In this document: one piece after another, positions 26,676-35,219 of the stretch | Layout: each line of letters starts with the position of its first letter | Numbering within the stretch: position 1 is the first letter of the stretch | Assembly: GCF_900188405.1 (NCBI RefSeq) | Contig: NZ_FZOF01000004.1 | Coordinates: 1-64,000 of the forward strand | Direction of reading: 5' to 3' | DNA from: Actinacidiphila glaucinigra | GTDB lineage: Bacteria > Actinomycetota > Actinomycetes > Streptomycetales > Streptomycetaceae | DNA length: 64,000 bases | The notes under the pieces: generated by a model | The model's database searches: none | Told to the model about the DNA's origin: nothing | The model's input: only the letters and a program-made list of their open reading frames with translations | Position numbers and translations under genes: made by a program

Positions 26676-26791
26676 CCAGCCGTCCCGGCGGGCGCTCCGG
26701 GAGAGCGCCTGGTGGGCCGGTCCCGCCGCCGCGCGCCCGCGGTCGGCCGGGTCGTCCCGGTCGTCCACGGCGATCAGGTCGCTCAGGGCGA

Positions 26792-27103
26792 TCAGGCGCT
26801 CCACGCCGTCCCGGCGCCGGGCCCGAGGTGCAGGGATGCCCCGGCGTCCCGGTCGGACGCGGTGAGGTAGGCCCAGCCCAGGGGGTTCCAGCGCAGACGG
26901 CGCACCTCGACCCCGTCGATCACGGCGTTCTCCCGCGCCGCGCACTCGTGGGCGTCGGCGGCGCGGTGCATGGCCGTCCGCACCGCGTCCTCGGCGTCGT
27001 CGGCCTCGCCGACCACGTAGTAGTGGCTGCGCACGGCACCCCGGGCCGTACTGAACCGCAATCCCACGAACCATCGGTCCTCGGGGGCGACGGTGGCAAG
27101 CAT
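26792..27103 (-). CDS. Hypothetical protein, 103 aa
   Basis: A small soluble protein with no family I recognise. The first half is WFVGLRFSTARGAVRSHYYVVG. An Ala/Glu-rich helix (AEDAVRTAMHRAADAHECA) and a short C-terminal sheet (RRLRWNPLGWAYLTAS) follow. The ATG at 27103 is backed by GAGGAG about 12 bases upstream. Its orientation matches the upstream molybdopterin/flavin reductase operon, but 158 bases separate it from the next gene, so it may have its own promoter. The function is unknown. Confidence 0.6.
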   Translation of the reverse strand: MLATVAPEDRWFVGLRFSTARGAVRSHYYVVGEADDAEDAVRTAMHRAADAHECAARENAVIDGVEVRRLRWNPLGWAYLTASDRDAGASLHLGPGAGTAWSA

Positions 27104-27261
27104 CGTCACTGCTCTCCTCGTTCGCGGTCTCCGTGGCGGCCGTGTCCCGGACCACCACCCTCCGATCCCTTGGAACGGCGGGCGCGGTGCCCTCCATCGC
27201 AGGTCGGCCGGGCCCCGGTGAACCTGGGAACGGTGGTACCACCCCGGTGCGCGGGCGGCGC

Positions 27262-27597
27262 TCAGGCCCCTTCGGCCGGCCGGTGCCGGACCGCGCAGGT
27301 GAAGACGCCGGAGCCGGACCGCTCGCATTCCACGTACGCGGCGGTCCCGGCCCGCGCGGCGGGCGGGCGCCAGGGCATCACGGCCTCGCCGGCGAGCAGC
27401 GCCTCCAGGGTCTGCAGCCGGGGGTCGCGCAGGGCGGGGTGGTGCTCGTAGCCGGCCGCGCCGAGGGCCAGGGCGACGGCCATGCCGAGCAGGTTGACCT
27501 CGGTCGGCCGCTCGGGCGGCGCCGTGCCCTGCGTCGGGTGGAGGCGGATGCCCTCGTCGGGCACCTCGATCAGGCGGGCGGCGTAGCGCTCGGTCAT
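27262..27597 (-). CDS. Hypothetical protein, 111 aa, last gene of the oxidoreductase operon
   Basis: A soluble protein of unknown family. It begins MTERYAARLIEVPDEGIRLHPTQ, has an Ala/Leu-rich helical middle (NLLGMAVALALGAAGYEHH) and ends with CAVRHRPAEGA. It starts 38 bases after the flavin-reductase stop on the same strand, so it probably belongs to the molybdopterin oxidoreductase/reductase operon. No cofactor motif is visible. Confidence 0.58.
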   Translation of the reverse strand: MTERYAARLIEVPDEGIRLHPTQGTAPPERPTEVNLLGMAVALALGAAGYEHHPALRDPRLQTLEALLAGEAVMPWRPPAARAGTAAYVECERSGSGVFTCAVRHRPAEGA

Positions 27598-27634
27598 GGT
27601 CGGGGTGGTCTCCTTCCGGTGAGGTGGCGCGGGG

Positions 27635-28390
27635 TCATCCCCCGCTGGGGCCGAAGCGCTCGGTGCGGATCCGGTCCGGGGAGTGGCCCAGGGCCACCAG
27701 CAGTCCCGCGGCCGTCTCGACGAAGCCGGTGGGGCCGCACACGTAGCAGGTGGGCTCGAAGTCCGCGGGCCAGCCCCATTCGGCCAGGTCACGGGCGTGG
27801 AGCCGGCCCACCGGGCGGGTCCACCCGTCCGGTGCCGAACGGGTGTAGACGTACGTCGTGTCGAGGCCGGGGGCACCCCGGTCCAGTTCGGCCGCGTAGA
27901 ACCGGTCCTCGGGGGCGCGCACGGAGTACAGCAGCCGGAACGGGGCGCGGCTGTCCGCCGCGGCGCGGCCGCGGACCATCGCCATGAGCGGGACGAGCCC
28001 GGAGCCGCCCCCGACCAGCAGGACCGGTTCGGTCTGCTCGGGGTGCCAGACGAACCAGCCGCCGACAGGGCCGCGGATCTCGACGGCGTCCCCGACGGCG
28101 AGGTCGTCGGTCAGGTAGGGCGAGACCTCGCCGTCCTCCACGCGCTGGACGGTCAGTTCGACCCGGCCGCCGTCGGGCGCGGACGCCAGGGAGTAGCTGC
28201 GCTGGGTGCTGTAGCCGTCCTCCGCGGTGAGCCGGACGTCGACGTGCTGGCCGGGCAGGTGACCGGGCCAGCCGGGCACGTCGAACACCAGGGTCCACGC
28301 CGCCACGGACTCGGCGCGCCGCTCCACCAGTTCGGCGGCCAGCCAGCGCAGGCGGTCGCCTAGTCGCCTTGGTACCGCTGTTCGCGCCAT
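27635..28390 (-). CDS. FAD-binding ferredoxin reductase-type oxidoreductase
   Basis: A 251-residue soluble flavoprotein reductase without an iron-sulfur domain. The FAD-binding barrel has QRSYSLASAP (FAD phosphate motif RxYS). The NAD(P)-binding half has VGGGSGLVPLMAM, then YVCGPTGFVETA near the C-terminus. It would carry electrons from NAD(P)H to a partner. Its start lies 31 bases inside the preceding molybdopterin oxidoreductase gene, so the two are translationally coupled and very probably form a redox pair. This replaces the membrane haem partner seen in the MsrP/YedY systems. Confidence 0.88.
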   Translation of the reverse strand: MARTAVPRRLGDRLRWLAAELVERRAESVAAWTLVFDVPGWPGHLPGQHVDVRLTAEDGYSTQRSYSLASAPDGGRVELTVQRVEDGEVSPYLTDDLAVGDAVEIRGPVGGWFVWHPEQTEPVLLVGGGSGLVPLMAMVRGRAAADSRAPFRLLYSVRAPEDRFYAAELDRGAPGLDTTYVYTRSAPDGWTRPVGRLHARDLAEWGWPADFEPTCYVCGPTGFVETAAGLLVALGHSPDRIRTERFGPSGG

Positions 28391-28959
28391 GGGTCTCCGT
28401 AGTCGTGGTAGCCGACGCTCTCCCAGAAGCCCGGCTCGTCCTCCGGGAGCAGTTGGATGCCGCGCACCCACTTCGCCGACTTCCACAGGTACAGGTGCGG
28501 GACCAGCAGCCGGGCGGGGCCGCCGTGCTCGGGGGCGAGCTCGTCGCCGTCGTACTCGTGGGCGATCCACGCCTGCCCGTCGAGGAGGTCCTCCAGGGGC
28601 AGGTTGGTGGTGTAGCCGCCGTAGGAGTGAACGAGCGCGTACTCGGCGGCGGTCTCGACGTCGGCGAGCAGCGTGTCGAGGGAGACGCCCCGCCAGCGGG
28701 TGCCGAACTTGGACCACTTGGTCACGCAGTGCAGGTCGACGGTCGGGGTCTCGGCGGGCAGCCCCATGAGTTCCGTCCAGCCCCACCGGTGACGGGTGCC
28801 GTCTTCGGTGGTGACGGTGAACTCCCAGTCCTCGTGGGCGATCCGCGGTGTGGGGCCGGCGGACATGACGGGGAAGTCGAAGGTCTCGTACTGTCCGGGC
28901 GGGAGGTTGTGGCCCGACGTGGGGCGCCGGCCGTGGAATCCGCGCGAGATGATGGGCAT
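28360..28959 (-). CDS. Sulfite-oxidase-like molybdopterin oxidoreductase
   Basis: A 199-residue single-domain member of the sulfite oxidase/YedY fold. The molybdenum-ligating Cys lies in VDLHCVTKWSKFGTRWRGV, and the C-terminal GGPARLLVPHLYLWKSAKWVRGI is the conserved pterin-binding block. No haem domain, dimer domain or Tat signal is visible, so it is probably cytoplasmic. Substrate candidates are sulfoxides or related oxo compounds; true sulfite oxidase activity is unlikely without the missing domains. The ATG at 28959 is preceded by a purine-rich stretch. It is coupled to the flavin reductase gene. Confidence 0.86.
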   Translation of the reverse strand: MPIISRGFHGRRPTSGHNLPPGQYETFDFPVMSAGPTPRIAHEDWEFTVTTEDGTRHRWGWTELMGLPAETPTVDLHCVTKWSKFGTRWRGVSLDTLLADVETAAEYALVHSYGGYTTNLPLEDLLDGQAWIAHEYDGDELAPEHGGPARLLVPHLYLWKSAKWVRGIQLLPEDEPGFWESVGYHDYGDPWREQRYQGD

Positions 28960-29102
28960 GCCGCGCCGTCCTTCCTCTCCTCGCCGCCCCGGCTCGCCCG
29001 TGGTGCGGAACCCCAGCATCGCGGACCCGGGGGATCCGGTCCACCGGAGCCCGCGGGGCGCGGCCCCGGCCGTCGTGACCGGCGCCGCGCCGCCGCGGCA
29101 GG

Positions 29103-30158
29103 TCAGGCGACCGGCCTGGACGGCTCCACCACCAGGGAGGCGTCGCCGCCGCGGAGCCGCTCCAGCACGCCGGCGGTGGCCTCGTGGGGGACGCCGAGGG
29201 GTACGGCGCTGACCTCGCTCAGGCGCGTGTACTGCTCCGGGGTGAGCTGTACGTCGAGCGCGCCGAGGTAGTCCTCGAGCTGGGCGCTGTTGCGCGGGCC
29301 GATGATCGGCACGAAGGAGGTGGCGGCGCGGGCGGCGCGCTCGCGGAGCCAGGCCACGGACACCTGCGCCGGCGTCGCCCCGGTCTCCTTGGCGACGGCC
29401 AGGACGGTGTCGACGACCGCGGTCTTCTGGGCGGACGACTCGGTGTGGATCAGCGTCTTCAGGTCGCTGAGCCGGCCCTCGTCGCCGCCGCGGTACTTGC
29501 CGGTGAGCAGGCCGCCGCCGAGCGGGGACCACAGGGCGGCGCCCAGCCCGAGGCTCTCGGCCATCGGCAGCAGTTCGCGGTCGGCGGACCGTTCCACGAG
29601 GCTGTACTCGACCTGGATGCCGGCGACGGGCGCCCAGTTCCTCAGGTCGGCGAGGGTGACGGCGCGGGAGACGCGCCAGGCCGGGAAGTTCGACAGGGCG
29701 GCGTGCAGGATCTTGCCGGAGCTCACCAGGTCGTCCAGACCGCGCAGGATCTCCTCGACGGGCGTCAGGTCGTCCGGGAAGTGCACCCAGAACAGGTCCA
29801 GGTGGTCGGTCCCGAGGCGCTTCAGGCTGGCCTCGAGCGACAGGACCATGTTCTTGCGGCCGTTGCCGCTCCGGGAGACGTCCGTGCGCGGGGTGGCGCC
29901 GACGCTGTACTTGCTTGCCACCACGAAGTGGTCGCGGTCCACGGCGAGGAAGCCGCCGAGCAGTTCCTCCGACTCGCCGAACTGGTAGTTGTCGGCGGTG
30001 TCGACGAAGGTGCCGCCGGCCTCGGCGAACCTGTCGAACATCCGGCGGGACTCGTCCGGGTCCGCGCCGGCGCCCCAGCGGGTGCCGAAGTTGCCGGTGC
30101 CGAGGGCGTACTCGGAGACGCGGAGTCCGGTCCGGTGTCCGAAGGTCGTGTAACGCAT
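29103..30158 (-). CDS. Aldo/keto reductase
   Basis: A 351-residue NADPH-dependent TIM-barrel oxidoreductase of the AKR superfamily. The catalytic set is visible: GGTFVDTADNYQFGESEELLG supplies Asp and Tyr, VVASKYS the Lys and LFWVHFPDD the His. FVPIIGPRNSAQLEDYLGAL near the C-terminus is the NADP-binding signature. The substrate is unknown. It follows the MFS transporter gene by 76 bases on the same strand, so both are probably under the divergent TetR regulator at 31984. Confidence 0.88.
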   Translation of the reverse strand: MRYTTFGHRTGLRVSEYALGTGNFGTRWGAGADPDESRRMFDRFAEAGGTFVDTADNYQFGESEELLGGFLAVDRDHFVVASKYSVGATPRTDVSRSGNGRKNMVLSLEASLKRLGTDHLDLFWVHFPDDLTPVEEILRGLDDLVSSGKILHAALSNFPAWRVSRAVTLADLRNWAPVAGIQVEYSLVERSADRELLPMAESLGLGAALWSPLGGGLLTGKYRGGDEGRLSDLKTLIHTESSAQKTAVVDTVLAVAKETGATPAQVSVAWLRERAARAATSFVPIIGPRNSAQLEDYLGALDVQLTPEQYTRLSEVSAVPLGVPHEATAGVLERLRGGDASLVVEPSRPVA

Positions 30159-30234
30159 CAGGTCTCTCCTTGACGGGGGGGTGCTGTCGTGGGGTGGTGG
30201 TGCGGGAGGGGTTTCGGGGGGTGCCGGCGATGGG

Positions 30235-31683
30235 TCAGCTGCGCCGGGCGGTGCGGGGGCTGATCCCCAGTGCGGCGAGCGCGCTCAGCGTCACGACGCC
30301 GGCCGAGATCCACCAGGCGAGGGAGTAGGCGTGCGCCGGGTCCCGGGGACCGGCCGCGGCCAGGACGACGACCAGGCCGCTGACGCCGAGCACCGTGCCG
30401 ACCTGGCCGGCCATGGTGACGACGGCGCTGCCGGTGGCCGCCCGTTCCCTGGGCAGGCCCGCGGTGGCCGACGAGATCATCGTGGGCAGCGCCAGTCCGA
30501 CGCCGACCCCGGCCACCAGCCAGCCGGGCAGGATGTCGACGGCGTAGTCGAGGCGCCCCCCGGCGTGGAGGGCGGTCCATACGGTGCCGAGGCCGACCAG
30601 CGCCGAGCCGAGTGCCGCGACCGTGCCCACCGGCACGCGCCGCCCGATCCGCCGCCCGAGGGCGGATGCGGCGAACACCATCGCCGGCCCGGGTGCGACG
30701 CCGAGCCCGGTCTCGATGGCCGACCAGTGCCACACCTGCTGCAGCCACAGGGTCAGGGCCAGCAACTGGAGCCCGAAGGCGGCGTAGAACAGCAGGGCGG
30801 CGACGTTCGCCGAGGCGAACACGCGGTCGCGCAGCAGGTTCAGGTCGACGACGGGGACGGGGTGGCGGGCCGAGCGCAGGAGGCAGGCCGCGAGCGCCGC
30901 GGCGGCGACGGCGAAGGCGCCGGCGGTGGGTGCGGTCGCCCACCCCCATTCCGGGCCCTCGACCAGGCCCAGCGCGAGCGCGCCGATCGCCACCACCAGC
31001 AGCGCACCGCCGACGAGGTCGGGCAGCCGGGCGTCGGTGTCCGGCCGCCCGCCCGGCAGCAGCCGTACCGCCAGGACGAACGCCACGGCGCCGATCGGCA
31101 GGTTGAGCAGGAAGATCCACTGCCAGGCCAGCTGCACGAGCAGACCGCCGACCACGGGCCCGGCCGCCGCGGCGAGCGAACCGCTGGCCGCCCAGATCTG
31201 CACGGAGCGGGTGACCTTCGCGGGCGGCGCAGTGGTCAGTACGAGGCCGAGGCTGGCCGGGGTGAGGACGGCGGCGCCCGCCGCCTGCAGGAAGCGGAAC
31301 GCGACCAGGACCCACAGGTCGCCGCTGAGGGCGGCACCGAGGCTGGCGAGGGTGAACACGCCCAGCCCGAGCAGGAATCCGGCCTTGCGCCCGTAGCGGT
31401 CGCTCAGCCGCCCGGCCGGGACGAGCAGCGCGGCGTACACGATCGCGTATCCGTTGAGGATCCAGCTGAGCCGGGACAGCGAGGTCTCGCCCACGCCGTG
31501 CCCGATGGGGGTCAGGGCGACGTTGACGACGAAGGCGTCGAGGGCGGAGAGGAACACCGAGGTCGCCAGGACGGCGAGCACGAGCCCCGGGCGCGGGGTG
31601 CGGCGTTCGGCCGCCCGGCGGCCGGGGGCCGGCGCCCGCACGGCGGCGGTGCCGCCGAGGAGGCGCGAGGGGGTACGGGTCAT
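30235..31683 (-). CDS. MFS efflux transporter under TetR control
   Basis: A 482-residue membrane exporter with 12-14 helices. TM1 carries LSALDAFVVNVALTPIG (DHA2-type motif D1), loop 2 RLSDRYGRKAGF (motif A), and TM5 SLAAAAGPVVGGLLVQ (motif C). The ATG at 31683 has GGAG nine bases upstream. The promoter region lies about 220 bases further upstream at the TetR operators, so a long 5' leader is expected. I see no gene in that leader (31684-31900). Divergent TetR plus downstream aldo/keto reductase suggests a detoxification module. Confidence 0.88.
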   Translation of the reverse strand: MTRTPSRLLGGTAAVRAPAPGRRAAERRTPRPGLVLAVLATSVFLSALDAFVVNVALTPIGHGVGETSLSRLSWILNGYAIVYAALLVPAGRLSDRYGRKAGFLLGLGVFTLASLGAALSGDLWVLVAFRFLQAAGAAVLTPASLGLVLTTAPPAKVTRSVQIWAASGSLAAAAGPVVGGLLVQLAWQWIFLLNLPIGAVAFVLAVRLLPGGRPDTDARLPDLVGGALLVVAIGALALGLVEGPEWGWATAPTAGAFAVAAAALAACLLRSARHPVPVVDLNLLRDRVFASANVAALLFYAAFGLQLLALTLWLQQVWHWSAIETGLGVAPGPAMVFAASALGRRIGRRVPVGTVAALGSALVGLGTVWTALHAGGRLDYAVDILPGWLVAGVGVGLALPTMISSATAGLPRERAATGSAVVTMAGQVGTVLGVSGLVVVLAAAGPRDPAHAYSLAWWISAGVVTLSALAALGISPRTARRS

Positions 31684-31903
31684 CGATCTGTCTCCGGGGA
31701 AGGGGCGCGGTCGCGCCGTACGCGGGCCGGCCGGCCCGGCCGACGGTGGGACCGGAGGGTCGCCGCGGCGTTGCGGCGCGAAACGGGGGCGTGCGCGAGG
31801 ACCCGGGCACGCGTCCGCGGGACGCGGACGAGGGCTGGGGCAAGGGCTTGGGCAGGGTCTGGGGCTGGAACGGCGGGGGCCGGTGGGAGGGTCCGCCCGG
31901 CTT

Positions 31904-31978
31904 AAGTAAACCGATCGGTTTCCTTATGCGCTCCACCGTAGCAGCCGTTTCCGGCGAAGTAAAACGATCGGTATCCTT
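31904..31978. promoter_or_regulatory. Two TetR operators between MFS and tetR genes
   Basis: Two 22-bp sites (31904-31925 and 31957-31978) are 20/22 identical, 53 bp apart, and centred on CGATCG. The first holds the perfect palindrome AAACCGATCGGTTT (31908-31921). They flank the divergent promoters, and the second overlaps a TATCCT -10 (31972-31977). They are very likely the binding sites of the TetR protein encoded at 31984. Confidence 0.82.
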
Positions 31979-31983
31979 GAGGC

Positions 31984-32574
31984 ATGAGCGAAGCACCCTC
32001 CCCCGTACGCAGGCGCAGTGGCAGAGGCGCCCGGGAGCGGATCCTCAAGGCGGCGACGGAGCTGTTCACCGCCCAGGGGGTCAACGCGACCGGGATGGAC
32101 CAGCTGGCCACCGTCGCCAACGTGTCCAAGCGCACCCTGTACACGCACTTCGCCGGCAAGGACGACCTCGTCCACGCCTACCTGAGCGCGCTCGAGGACG
32201 GCCTGTTCCCCGCCGAGGCGACCCCCGGGGAGCCCTGCCCGGATCCTCGGGAGCAGCTCCTGGCGATCTTCGACTGGCCGCCGCCGAGGACGGACGGGCC
32301 ACTGCGCGGCTGCCCCTTCCTGAACGCCGCCGTCGAGGTACCCGACCCCGACCACCCGGTCCACCTGCTGGCGGCCGCCCACAAGAGGGAGTTCGCCCGC
32401 AGGCTGGCGGCCCTGGCACGGGTGGCCGGGGCCCGCGACCCCGAGGCGCTCGGCGAACGGCTCGCCCTGCTCTACGACGGCGCCGTCGCCCGCAGCACCG
32501 CGCTGAACTCCACCGGGCCGGGCGCCCACGCCCGCGCGATCGCCACGCTCCTTGTGGACGCCGCGATCGACTGA
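31984..32574 (+). CDS. TetR family transcriptional repressor
   Basis: A 196-residue regulator. The DNA-binding domain runs from RERILKAATELFTAQGVNATG through MDQLATVANVSKRTLYTHFAGKDDL (about residues 18-65), and the rest is a helical ligand-binding domain. The -10 TATCCT ends seven bases before the ATG and almost no ribosome site is present, so the mRNA is probably leaderless. It is divergent from the MFS/aldo-keto reductase operon and should repress that operon and itself through the two operators at 31904-31978. The ligand is unknown. Confidence 0.9.
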   Translation: MSEAPSPVRRRSGRGARERILKAATELFTAQGVNATGMDQLATVANVSKRTLYTHFAGKDDLVHAYLSALEDGLFPAEATPGEPCPDPREQLLAIFDWPPPRTDGPLRGCPFLNAAVEVPDPDHPVHLLAAAHKREFARRLAALARVAGARDPEALGERLALLYDGAVARSTALNSTGPGAHARAIATLLVDAAID

Positions 32575-32611
32575 GCGCCCCGCGCCCCCGCGTCCCGGCC
32601 GTCCCGGCGCC

Positions 32612-33874
32612 TCAGCGCAGCCGCGTCGCCGCCCGGCGGCGGTCCGCCAGCACCTCGCGGGCGGCCCGCGCGCCCGAGGCCAGCGCGCCCTGGAGCGAGC
32701 CGGTCGCCCGGTGGTCGCCGCACACATGGCGCCCCGGGGCGAAGCGGGTGGTGCGGGTCATCGCGTGCGGCGCCGGCATCGCGGGCAGCGCCTCGCGCAC
32801 GGTGCAGCGGTGCAGCGGCTCCCAGGCGGCGGCGTCCGTGCCGTACACGTCCGACAGCGCCGCGGTCAGTGCCGGCTCGTCGGCGGGCCCCGGGGTGCCG
32901 AGCACGGACGTCGCGACCAGGGCGCGGCCGTCCGGGGACAGTCCGGGCTGCACCTCGGTGAGCACCACGGTGTTGAGGAAGCGGCGGCGTTCGTCCACCA
33001 TCAGCGTCGGTTCGGCGAGCGGCGAGCGGTCGGCGGCGTGGTAGTACGTCGTCACGGTCCGCGTCGGCGGGGCCGTGAGGCCGGGCAGCAGCCGTACGGC
33101 CGCCCCCGGTCCGGTCGCCACCACCACGACGGGCGCGGTGACGTCCGTGCCGTCCTCCAGCAGCACCCCGTCGCCGGTCAGTTCGCGCACCGGGGCCTCG
33201 GTGCGCACCGTACCCCCGGGCAGTCGCCCGGCGAGCTGCCCCGGCACGGCGCCGATCCCCTCGGCGGGCAGGGCGAGGGTGCCGCGCAGCATGCTGCGCC
33301 AGACGAAGTGGAAGAAGCGGCTGGAGGTCTCCAGTTCGTCCTCCAGGAAGACCCCGGACAGGAACGGCCGGAACAGCGTCTCCACCAGCTCGGGCGAGAT
33401 GCCCGCGGCCGCCAGCGCGGTGAGCGTCGTGGTGTCGGCGCCCGCGCGCAGCCTTCCCGCGGGCAGCACCATGTCACGGGCGCTCAGCACCCCCAGCGCC
33501 GCCAGGTCGCGCCCCGACGCGAGCCGTCCGGGCAGCAGGTCGGCGGTCGCGTACGGCGGGCGGGTCGGGTCGGCGAAGCGCAGCCGCCCGCGGGAGGTGT
33601 GCACCAGCACACCGGGGGTGAAGGGCCGCAGCCGTAGCGGCTCCAGCTCCAGGCGCCGCTTCACCTGGGGATAGGAGGTGTTGAAGACCTGGAAGCCGCG
33701 GTCGAGGAGGAAGCCGCGGTGCCGGTCGGTACGCATCCGCCCGCCGACGGCGTCCGAGGCCTCCAGCACCCGCACCGCCAGGCCCGCCACGGCGAGGTCC
33801 GCCGCGCACGCGAGACCGGCGGCGCCCGCCCCGACCACGATCACGTCACAGTGGCCACCGCGTTCCTGCTGCAT
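32612..33874 (-). CDS. NAD(P)/FAD-dependent amine-oxidase-like oxidoreductase
   Basis: A 420-residue flavoprotein of the amine oxidase / protoporphyrinogen oxidase / phytoene desaturase superfamily. The N-terminal dinucleotide fold DVIVVGAGAAGLACAADLA (about residues 10-28) continues into EASDAVGGRMRT, and the C-terminal FAD loop is HVCGDHRATGSLQGALASG. The middle binds substrate and has an SRFFHFVWRSMLRGT block. The substrate is unknown. It is monocistronic, convergent with tetR and divergent from the beta-lactamase-like gene. The ATG at 33874 is used because upstream codons lack family similarity. Confidence 0.84.
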   Translation of the reverse strand: MQQERGGHCDVIVVGAGAAGLACAADLAVAGLAVRVLEASDAVGGRMRTDRHRGFLLDRGFQVFNTSYPQVKRRLELEPLRLRPFTPGVLVHTSRGRLRFADPTRPPYATADLLPGRLASGRDLAALGVLSARDMVLPAGRLRAGADTTTLTALAAAGISPELVETLFRPFLSGVFLEDELETSSRFFHFVWRSMLRGTLALPAEGIGAVPGQLAGRLPGGTVRTEAPVRELTGDGVLLEDGTDVTAPVVVVATGPGAAVRLLPGLTAPPTRTVTTYYHAADRSPLAEPTLMVDERRRFLNTVVLTEVQPGLSPDGRALVATSVLGTPGPADEPALTAALSDVYGTDAAAWEPLHRCTVREALPAMPAPHAMTRTTRFAPGRHVCGDHRATGSLQGALASGARAAREVLADRRRAATRLR

Positions 33875-34056
33875 GGATCCGGTGCCCTTTCCTCCGTGTA
33901 CACCCCGATACGGGCCGGCCTTCCGTACGCTACGCGGGTGCCCGGGGCCGCCCCTTGCCACACACCGCCGAACGGGGCGCCCGGCTCCCGCACACCGATG
34001 AGTCCGCGCCGCTTCGGGAGTCCTCCCCCTGACGGCACACGAGGGAAGGTGGAGCG

Positions 34057-35208
34057 ATGGAGCGGCAGCTGCGCGACGTCCTGCAGGCGTTCGTGGACGA
34101 TGGATCGGTGCCCGGGGCGGTGGGCCTGGTGGCGCACGGCGACCGGGTCGAGGTGGCGGCCGTCGGGACCCTGGGCGTCGGGGACCCGGCCCCCATGGCC
34201 AGGGACTCGGTCTTCCGCATCGCCTCGATCACCAAACCGGTGGTCGCAGCGGCGGTCATGATGCTCGTCGACGACGGGCGGATCGCCCTGTCGGACCCCG
34301 TCGCGACATGGCTGCCCGAACTGGCCGGGCCCGTGGTCGTCCGCACCCCGGCGAGCCCGCTCGACGACGTGGTGCCGGCCGCGGCGCCGATCACCGTCCT
34401 CGACCTGCTGACCTCGCGCGCCGGCTACGGCTTCCCCGCGGACTTCTCCCTGCCCGCACTCGCCCCGCTGTTCGGCGAGCTGAAACAGGGCCCGCCGCGG
34501 CCGCAGCAGGTCATGGCGCCGGACGCCTGGATGGCGACACTGGCCGGGATCCCCCTGCTGCACCAGCCGGGCGAGGCCTGGCTGTACAACACGTGCTCGG
34601 ACATCCAGGGCGTGCTCGTCGCGCGCGCGTCGGGCCGGCCGCTGCCCGAGTTCCTGGCCGAGCGGATCTTCGAGCCGCTGGGCATGACCGACACCGGTTT
34701 CGCCGTGCCGCGTGCCGACCTCGGCCGCTTCACCGCCTTCTACCGTCCGGATCCGCGGGGAGGGCTGGAGCTGGCGGACGCGCCCGACGGGCAGTGGAGC
34801 GGGCCTCCGGCGTTCCCGTCAGGAGCAAGCGGCCTGGTGTCGACCGTGGACGACTGGTACGCCTTCGGCCGGATGCTCCTCGCGGGAGGCACCGCGGACG
34901 GCCGCCGGCTGCTGTCGGCGGAGTCCGTGCGGCTGATGACCACCGACCACCTGCCGCCCGCCGAGCGTGCCGCGAACGAGATCTTCCTGGAGGGGCAGGG
35001 CTGGGGCTTCGGAGGTTCGGTGGACGTCGCGCCGATCGCCCCGTGGAACGTACCGGGACGCTACGGCTGGATCGGCGGCACCGGCACGGCGGCGCACATC
35101 ACCCCGGCCACGGACACCGTGGCGGTGCTGCTCACACAGGTCGAACTGACCGGCCCTGCCGCGCCGGGGACGATGCGCGCCTTCTGGTCCTACGCGGCCG
35201 GGATCTGA
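34057..35208 (+). CDS. Serine hydrolase of the beta-lactamase / D-Ala-D-Ala carboxypeptidase family
   Basis: A 383-residue class C-like serine hydrolase. The catalytic SXXK motif is SITK (about residues 58-61), the YXN-like motif YNT lies in GEAWLYNTCSDIQGV, and a late GGTGTAAH takes the place of the KTG box. No signal peptide is present, so it is probably cytoplasmic and more likely an esterase or peptidase than a true beta-lactamase. It stands alone, with 182 bases to the divergent flavoprotein gene. It is convergent with the GH-A gene, 11 bases away. Confidence 0.84.
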   Translation: MERQLRDVLQAFVDDGSVPGAVGLVAHGDRVEVAAVGTLGVGDPAPMARDSVFRIASITKPVVAAAVMMLVDDGRIALSDPVATWLPELAGPVVVRTPASPLDDVVPAAAPITVLDLLTSRAGYGFPADFSLPALAPLFGELKQGPPRPQQVMAPDAWMATLAGIPLLHQPGEAWLYNTCSDIQGVLVARASGRPLPEFLAERIFEPLGMTDTGFAVPRADLGRFTAFYRPDPRGGLELADAPDGQWSGPPAFPSGASGLVSTVDDWYAFGRMLLAGGTADGRRLLSAESVRLMTTDHLPPAERAANEIFLEGQGWGFGGSVDVAPIAPWNVPGRYGWIGGTGTAAHITPATDTVAVLLTQVELTGPAAPGTMRAFWSYAAGI

Positions 35209-35219
35209 GCCCGGGGGCG

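Noticed and set aside
34057..35208. A true beta-lactamase resistance gene
   Set aside because: SXXK and Tyr motifs are present but there is no export signal and the KTG box is GGTGT, as in esterase/peptidase relatives.
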